From the NCBI GenBank assembly GCA_005405945.1, contig BJHW01000001.1, forward strand, positions 248,001 to 312,000: a DNA stretch of 64,000 nucleotides, written 5' to 3'. Below, piece by piece: positions 58,260-64,000 of this stretch. The notes beneath the pieces were generated by a model. It ran no database searches and had not been told where the DNA came from. It saw only the letters and a program-made list of their open reading frames with translations. Numbering within the stretch: position 1 is the stretch's first letter; every line of letters begins with the position of its first letter. A program made the position numbers and the translations under genes. Source of the stretch: Streptomyces violaceusniger. Its GTDB lineage: Bacteria > Actinomycetota > Actinomycetes > Streptomycetales > Streptomycetaceae.

Positions 58260-59413
58260 CGGCACAAGGACAGACCTCGGTGGTCGAGAACGCGGTCGCG
58301 AGCGCGGCGAAGTCGGCGCGGTCCGCGCTGTCGCGGACCACGGGCGCCGACTTCCGCACCCGGTGGAAGGCCCTCGCCGCCGAGGGCCTGTTGAGCGACG
58401 CCCCGCGGCCGCCGTCCGGCCGCGCCGCCGGCCTCGGGCCGGTCACCACAGCGCTGGCCGGCATCGAGGGAATCGGCCTCGCAGGCGCGCCGGCCGGGCT
58501 GTGCTACGCGCTGGCCTCGCAGCGGTTCGGCATCCAGTGCCCCCTTCGGCCGGTGCTGTCCCAGGAGGTTCGGCACAGCCTCGGGGATGTGGCGGGCGGC
58601 GATGTCCTCCTGTGCCACGCGCTGACCGAAGAGGGCGGCGGCAGCGATCCGCTGTCCATGTCCACCTCGGCCGAGCGCCAGGAGGACGGCAGCTACGTGC
58701 TCACGGGCATGAAGGCGTTCGTCACCGCGGCGCCCATCGCGGACGTCGGCCTAGTGTTCGCCCGCACCTCGGCCGACCGCACCCCTTTCGCCCTGTCGGC
58801 CTTCCTGGTCGACCTACGGGTGCCCGAGGTCAAGCGGAGCGATCCGTTCCGCAAGACGGCCCTCACCGAGGTCCCGATGGGGTCCCTGACGTTCGGCGGA
58901 GTGCGGCTGGCACCGGACAGGCTGGTGGGTCACGAGGGCTCGGGCCTGGCGCTGCTGACCGTCACCACGGCCTGGGAGCGCGCCATGCTCCTGTCGTACG
59001 CGCTCGGTCCCATGCGCCGGGTCCTCGAACGCACCGTCGACTGGTGCAAGTCGCGGGAGCACTTCGGCCGCAAGATGGGGTCCAGTCACCTGGTGGCGGC
59101 GCGGGTGGCCGACATGGCCCTCGCGCTGCACCGCTCCCGTGAGCTCGTCTACCGGATGGCCGCGAGGCTGGACGCCGGCGAGCGGCCCAGACAGCTGGCG
59201 GCCGACGCGGCGCTGACCAAGATCTCCGTCGCCGAGGACTATGTGATGTTCACCCAGCAGGCCACCATGCTCGGCGGCGTGCGCTCCTTCATCGAGGACT
59301 CCGGGCTCTGTCCCGATCTGATCAGCCCCATGGCGGCATCGACGTACGCGGGCCCCAACGACCTGCTGCGGGTCACGGTCGCCCGTGAACTGGGGCTCCC
59401 TGTCGAGAATTGA
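58256..59413 (+). CDS. Prolyl-S-PCP dehydrogenase (PltE-like, acyl-CoA dehydrogenase fold)
   Basis: A 385-residue flavoprotein starting at ATG 58256 (MTAQGQTS), overlapping the carrier stop. Acyl-CoA dehydrogenase features: LCHALTEEGGGSDP (FAD-binding loop), VLTGMKAFVT, WCKSREHFGRKMG, and the C-terminal LGGVRSFIEDSG block. In pyoluteorin- and prodigiosin-type pathways this enzyme oxidises carrier-bound prolyl to pyrrole-2-carboxyl. Position and length agree with that role. Confidence 0.88.
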   Translation: MTAQGQTSVVENAVASAAKSARSALSRTTGADFRTRWKALAAEGLLSDAPRPPSGRAAGLGPVTTALAGIEGIGLAGAPAGLCYALASQRFGIQCPLRPVLSQEVRHSLGDVAGGDVLLCHALTEEGGGSDPLSMSTSAERQEDGSYVLTGMKAFVTAAPIADVGLVFARTSADRTPFALSAFLVDLRVPEVKRSDPFRKTALTEVPMGSLTFGGVRLAPDRLVGHEGSGLALLTVTTAWERAMLLSYALGPMRRVLERTVDWCKSREHFGRKMGSSHLVAARVADMALALHRSRELVYRMAARLDAGERPRQLAADAALTKISVAEDYVMFTQQATMLGGVRSFIEDSGLCPDLISPMAASTYAGPNDLLRVTVARELGLPVEN

Positions 59414-59440
59414 TCCTCCCGGTCGGACGAAAAGGACCCC

Positions 59441-60628
59441 ATGCGAGTCATCGACGCACAGGACACCGGAACCGTCGACGAACGCGTACGCGCGGCCGCG
59501 GAGGAGCTGTCGGCGGTCGCCGCCGATATCGACCGCGGTCGCGTCGGCCCGGACGGCAACTACCAACTGATGCGAGAATTCGGTCTGTTGAGGATCCTGA
59601 TCCCCTGGGAGGCCGGTGGCGAAGGGCTGTCGTTCCTGGCCTATACCAAGGCCCTGGAGACCCTGGCCACCGGTGACGGTGCGACCGCGCTCGGCTTCAA
59701 CATGCACAACGTGGCCATCGGCTCGCTGTGCGAGACGGCGAAGTCTCCTCTGCCGGAGGCGGCCGAGCGCTTCCGCACGTGGGTCTTCAAGGAGGTCGTG
59801 GAGAACGGCAGGATGTTCGCCTCGGCGACCTCCGAAACCGGTACGGGGGCGAAACTCCGCCAGCTACAGGCCACGTACCGGGCGTCCGGCGACGCGTACG
59901 TCCTCAACGGCACCAAGTCCTTCGTCTCCCTGGCCGGTATCGCCGACTACTACGTCGTGGCGGCCAGGGAGGAGGGCTGCTCCGAGGCGGAGGAGGTGTC
60001 GCACTTCGTGGTGTCGAGGCTCGACGACGGCGTGGCCTTCTCCGATCCCTGGGACAGCGCGGCGCTGCGCGGGACGCAGACAGCACAGATGTCGCTCAAG
60101 GACGTCCGGATCCCCCGCGCCCGGCTCTTCCTGGGCGTCGAGGGGCTCTCGCTCTTCAAACTGATGCGGGAGCCGCACTGGATGGTATCCGGCTACATGG
60201 GCGCCTACCTGGGCATCGCCGAGTCCATCCTGTGTCTGGTGGTGCGCCTGCTCATGGGCAACGAGCGCCGTCGCAGTTCCCCCGTCCTGCAGGCGCAGGT
60301 CGGCAGGCTCGCCGTGGAGCTCAAAGCGGCCAGGGCGCTGGTCTACTCGGCAGCGCGTCTGGTCGACGAGGAGAAGGGCAGCCTGGAGGCCAACACCGCG
60401 GTGCACGCGGCGAAGTACTGCATCGGCGAGCTGGCACCACGGCTCGCCCTCGACGCCGTACGCATCTGCGGCTCCGGCTCCTTGCGGGCGAGCGAGCCGC
60501 TGGAGCGCCTGCTGCGGGAGGCCGCCTTCTGCTCGGTGATGCCGGCCAAGCCCGACGAGTGCCTGGAGTACGTCGGGAAGGCCACTTTGGGCTTCAACAT
60601 GTTCGACGCACGGAACTTCAACTGGTGA
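59441..60628 (+). CDS. Acyl-CoA-dehydrogenase-fold flavoenzyme, candidate N-hydroxylase
   Basis: A 395-residue relative of acyl-CoA dehydrogenases, distinct from the PltE-like enzyme just upstream. FASATSETGTGAKLRQLQ and VLNGTKSFVSLAG replace the standard loops, and the C-terminus CGSGSLRASEPLERLLREA resembles flavin monooxygenases of this fold (DszC/nitrososynthase-like). A second such enzyme is not needed to make pyrrole, so I infer N-hydroxylation of the pyrrole (or its precursor). ATG with AAAGGAC upstream, 27 bp after the previous gene. A second dehydrogenation step is the main alternative. Confidence 0.75.
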   Translation: MRVIDAQDTGTVDERVRAAAEELSAVAADIDRGRVGPDGNYQLMREFGLLRILIPWEAGGEGLSFLAYTKALETLATGDGATALGFNMHNVAIGSLCETAKSPLPEAAERFRTWVFKEVVENGRMFASATSETGTGAKLRQLQATYRASGDAYVLNGTKSFVSLAGIADYYVVAAREEGCSEAEEVSHFVVSRLDDGVAFSDPWDSAALRGTQTAQMSLKDVRIPRARLFLGVEGLSLFKLMREPHWMVSGYMGAYLGIAESILCLVVRLLMGNERRRSSPVLQAQVGRLAVELKAARALVYSAARLVDEEKGSLEANTAVHAAKYCIGELAPRLALDAVRICGSGSLRASEPLERLLREAAFCSVMPAKPDECLEYVGKATLGFNMFDARNFNW

Positions 60629-60640
60629 GGGGAGAGTGAT

Positions 60641-61426
<786 letters not shown>

Positions 61427-61453
61427 CGTCCCGTTCCGTACGCGCGAGGCCCT

Positions 61454-61480
61454 GTGACCGTGGCGGCTTGCCGCGGTCAC
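61454..61480. terminator. Bidirectional terminator hairpin
   Basis: GTGACCG(t)GGCGG and CCGCGGTCAC form a long GC stem around CTTG, between the convergent hydrolase and ABC transporter genes. Confidence 0.65.
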
Positions 61481-61515
61481 GGGGCCGCTTCTCGGGTCCC
61501 GCCCTGTGACCGTGG

Positions 61516-63296
61516 CTATCGCGACTCGGTGACCGCCGGGCGGAAGCGCCATCCTTCGACACGGCTCCGCTCCTCCCAGAAGCGCCGGTAGATCCCGTCT
61601 CCGGCACGCAGCTCCTCGTGGGTCCCCGACTCGACTATCCTGCCCTGGTCAAGGACGAGGATCCGGTCCGCGGCCACCACGGTCGGCAGCCGGTGCGCGA
61701 TGACCAGCAGAGTGCAACGCCCACTCAGCGCACGCACGGTGTCGGAGATCGCCATCTCATTGACCGGGTCGAGCGCCGAGGTGGCCTCGTCGAGGATCAG
61801 AATCGGCGCCCGCTTGACGATGGCCCTGGCCAGTGAGACGCGTTGACGCTCCCCACCCGAGAGGGCGGTGCCGCCCTCCCCGACTGCCGTGTTCCAGCCG
61901 TTCGGAAGCCGCGCGACGATCTCGTCCACGCGCGCGAGACGAGCGGCCTCCGCGACGTCCTCGTCGGGCGCGTCCGGACGGCCGACGCGTACATTGTCCG
62001 CGATCGTGGCCTCGAACAGGTAGACATCCTGGAAGACCATGGCGACGTTCGACGTCAACCGGTTCCCGCTGATCTGGCGCACGTCCACGCCGCCGATGCG
62101 AACCGCTCCCTCGTCCACGTCCCAGAAGCGGGCGATCAGCCGGGTCACGGTCGTCTTCCCCGACCCTGAAGGCCCGACGAGCGCGGTCATGCTGCCCGGT
62201 GGAATGGTCACGTCGAGCCCGTCGAGGACGAGTGGGGACGTGGCGCTTCCGCCGTTTCCGCCATTTCCGGCGCCCCCGGATAGCGGAAGCGGACCCCGGA
62301 CAGCTCGATGCCGGCGTCGGCCGGGCTGCGCGGTGCCGTGGGCTCAGGCAGTGACGGGGTCTGGAAGATCTCGTCCATCTGATTCAGCCTGTGCCGCACC
62401 ATGCGCAGGGCTCCGCCGGCCTCGCTGAGCGCCACCACCGGCTCGCTGAACCGGACGAGCAGCACGGCGAGAGCGATGAGCTGCGCGGCATCGACCGTAC
62501 CGCGCAGGGCGAGCATGGTGGTGAAGGCGATCAGTGCCGTGATCGACAGCTGGACCGTCACGCCGAACGCCCCGCGCGCGACGGTCGTCCTGCGCAACCG
62601 CCGACGCCCGATGTCGTGCTGCTCGGTCATCGCCTCGTCGAGCCAGTCGTTCTCCTTCTGCGCGCGGCCGAAGGCGCGGATGACGGGCTGGGACTGGGCG
62701 AACTCGAAGATGCGGTTGTTGGCCTGGGCGATGGCCTCGTCGACCACCTCGTCGGTCCTGGCGACAGCGGCGGTCGACCAGCGGTAGGTGACATGGAGGA
62801 GCGGAATCGTCGCCGCCATGGCCGCGGCGAGCCGCCAGTCGAGGAACAGCATCACCACCAGCACGGTCAAAGGACTGACGATGGAGGTGATGAGGGGCTG
62901 CAGCGCGTGGGCGAACAGTGTGTTGATCTCGCCGACTCCGGCCGTGGCGAGCCGTGTCAGCGGGCCGAGCCTCGCCTCGGAGAACCAACCGACGCTGAGC
63001 TGCGCGAGGCGGTCACCGAACCTGCGGTAGAGCGCGCCCGTGCTCGACACGGCGGTCGCGAAGCCTTGCTTCGCCTGTACGTAGTACGCGACACAGGTCG
63101 CGGCGGTCACCGCCCCGAGCACGCCGAGCCAGCGCGCGGCCCCTTCTTCATCGCTGTCCAGGAGCGCGCGCAGCACCGGCACCAGCAGCGCGAAGGCCGT
63201 TCCCTGAAGCGCCGCGTAGATGGTCACGGCGATGGCGTGGGACCTCATCGGGCGGATCTGGTCGGCGCCGAGGACGCGGATGAGTTGTCGGATCAC
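61516..63296 (-). CDS. ABC transporter, fused membrane-ATPase half transporter (frameshifted here)
   Basis: About 593 residues when repaired: six-helix membrane domain (about 1-320), then an ATPase domain with GPSGSGKTT, signature LSGGERQ, Walker [11 protein letters not shown] and switch His in VIAHRL. The frame breaks at 62273-62277 (C5): one more base joins FRYPG to [19 protein letters not shown] and the ATPase domain. GTG start (63296-63294) overlaps the stop of the partner gene, so the two form a heterodimer. Export of the product and import of its metal complex (as YbtP/Q or IrtA/B do for siderophores) are both possible. Confidence 0.88.
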
Positions 63297-64000
63297 AGCG
63301 CTGCCTCCGGAGCGTCGATGCGGTTGCCCTGCGCGTGCGCGCCCGACTCCGTGTAGGCCTCCCACAGGCGTCGGTACACCCCTGCCGAATCCAACAGTTC
63401 GGTGTGGGTCCCTCGCTCCGCGACGCGTCCGTGTTCGAGGACGACGATCTGGTCCGCGTCCACGATGGTGTGCAGACGGTGGGCGACGAACAGCACGGTG
63501 CGCCCGGCGATCAGGGCCGAGAGCGCGTCGTAAATGCCCGCCTCCGCCTCGGGGTCGACGAAGGCAGTGGCCTCGTCGAGCACGATGATGGGGGTATCGG
63601 CCAGCAACGCCCGTGCGATGGCGATCCGTTGGGACTCCCCGCCGGACAGCACGGCGTCCTCGCCGACCACGGAGTCGTAGCCCCGGGGCAGTTCCAGGAT
63701 ACGGTCGTGGCAGCGGGCGGCCCGCGCCGCCGCCTGGACCTCGGCGCTCGTGGCGTTCGGACGAGCCATTTTGATGTTGTCGGCGACGGTGGCCCTCAGC
63801 AGGCGAACGTCCTGGAAGACAAAGGCCACATGGCTGTACAGCTCCTGTGCGGCCATGTCGCGGAGGTCGATCCCGCCGACGCGTACGGAGCCCTGGTCGG
63901 GGTCGAAGAAGCGGGGCAGCAGCGCGGCCAAGGTTGACTTACCGGCGCCGGACGGTCCCACCAGGGCGGTGACCGTGCCGGGTTCGAGGGTGAGGTCGAT
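63293..64000 (-). CDS. ABC transporter partner subunit, ATPase domain (partial, leaves right edge)
   Basis: C-terminal 235 residues of a second half transporter: Walker [17 protein letters not shown]-loop, signature LSGGESQ, Walker [12 protein letters not shown] and switch His VAHRLH. The N-terminal membrane domain is beyond the window. Stop TGA overlaps the GTG of the next gene, which supports a heterodimeric transporter. Confidence 0.9.
   Translation of the reverse strand: MDLTLEPGTVTALVGPSGAGKSTLAALLPRFFDPDQGSVRVGGIDLRDMAAQELYSHVAFVFQDVRLLRATVADNIKMARPNATSAEVQAAARAARCHDRILELPRGYDSVVGEDAVLSGGESQRIAIARALLADTPIIVLDEATAFVDPEAEAGIYDALSALIAGRTVLFVAHRLHTIVDADQIVVLEHGRVAERGTHTELLDSAGVYRRLWEAYTESGAHAQGNRIDAPEAAL

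Overview
The window is high-GC actinomycete DNA, most likely Streptomyces: long C/G-ending codons, many translationally coupled starts (ATGA, GTGA, TGATG), SARP, LAL and TetR regulators, and rare TTA codons. Almost all of it is specialised-metabolite biosynthesis. I read it as two, possibly three, adjoining systems.

Region A (1-25 kb) is a minus-strand run, in transcription order: a flavin halogenase, a cation/proton antiporter, a LAL regulator, a PrnC-like halogenase, a fully reducing type I PKS module, and a second PKS that leaves the left edge. Beside it lie a frameshifted 3-ketosteroid-dehydrogenase-like flavoprotein, a flavin monooxygenase, a VOC protein, an AraC-type regulator, a SARP regulator, an MFS exporter with a divergent TetR gene, and a roughly 1.2 kb gene-free stretch. 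The product looks like a reduced, halogenated polyketide.

Region B (25-36 kb) has a saccharopine-dehydrogenase-like reductase, a type II thioesterase, and a PchE-like NRPS (ArCP-Cy-A with an inserted degenerate MT/epimerase-like domain-PCP). Beyond these is a second AraC/TetR/MFS set paralogous to the one in region A.

Region C (36-64 kb) is the most distinctive. Its minus-strand operon runs ArCP-Cy-A-PCP NRPS, SznF-like protein, YqcI/YcgG protein, C-A-PCP NRPS, KS-AT-carrier PKS, O-methyltransferase, glycosyltransferase, and two luciferase-like monooxygenases. A divergent plus-strand operon encodes an aryl-AMP ligase, a prolyl-AMP ligase, a free carrier protein, two acyl-CoA-dehydrogenase-fold flavoenzymes and a hydrolase, followed by a convergent ABC transporter pair. 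This gene content and order agree with what I recall of the chalkophomycin (chm) type of copper-binding metabolite: N-hydroxypyrrole from proline, a Cy-formed azoline, the diazeniumdiolate amino acid graminine, and a PKS-extended, O-methylated pyrrolinone. The C-A-PCP adenylation pocket reads DINYWGGIGK, the signature I associate with N5-hydroxyornithine, which fits graminine. The SznF-like protein seems to have lost the metal ligands of its N-oxygenase domain but keeps the three cupin histidines, so the neighbouring YqcI/YcgG protein may supply N-oxygenation. The glycosyltransferase and the luciferase-like pair suggest a further-decorated variant.

Eight genes are split by what looks like loss of one base in a G or C run (near 16150, 28917, 34008, 42645, 48349, 50521, 55947 and 62273). 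In each, adding one base restores a complete family-typical protein, so I annotate them as single genes with probable sequencing errors.
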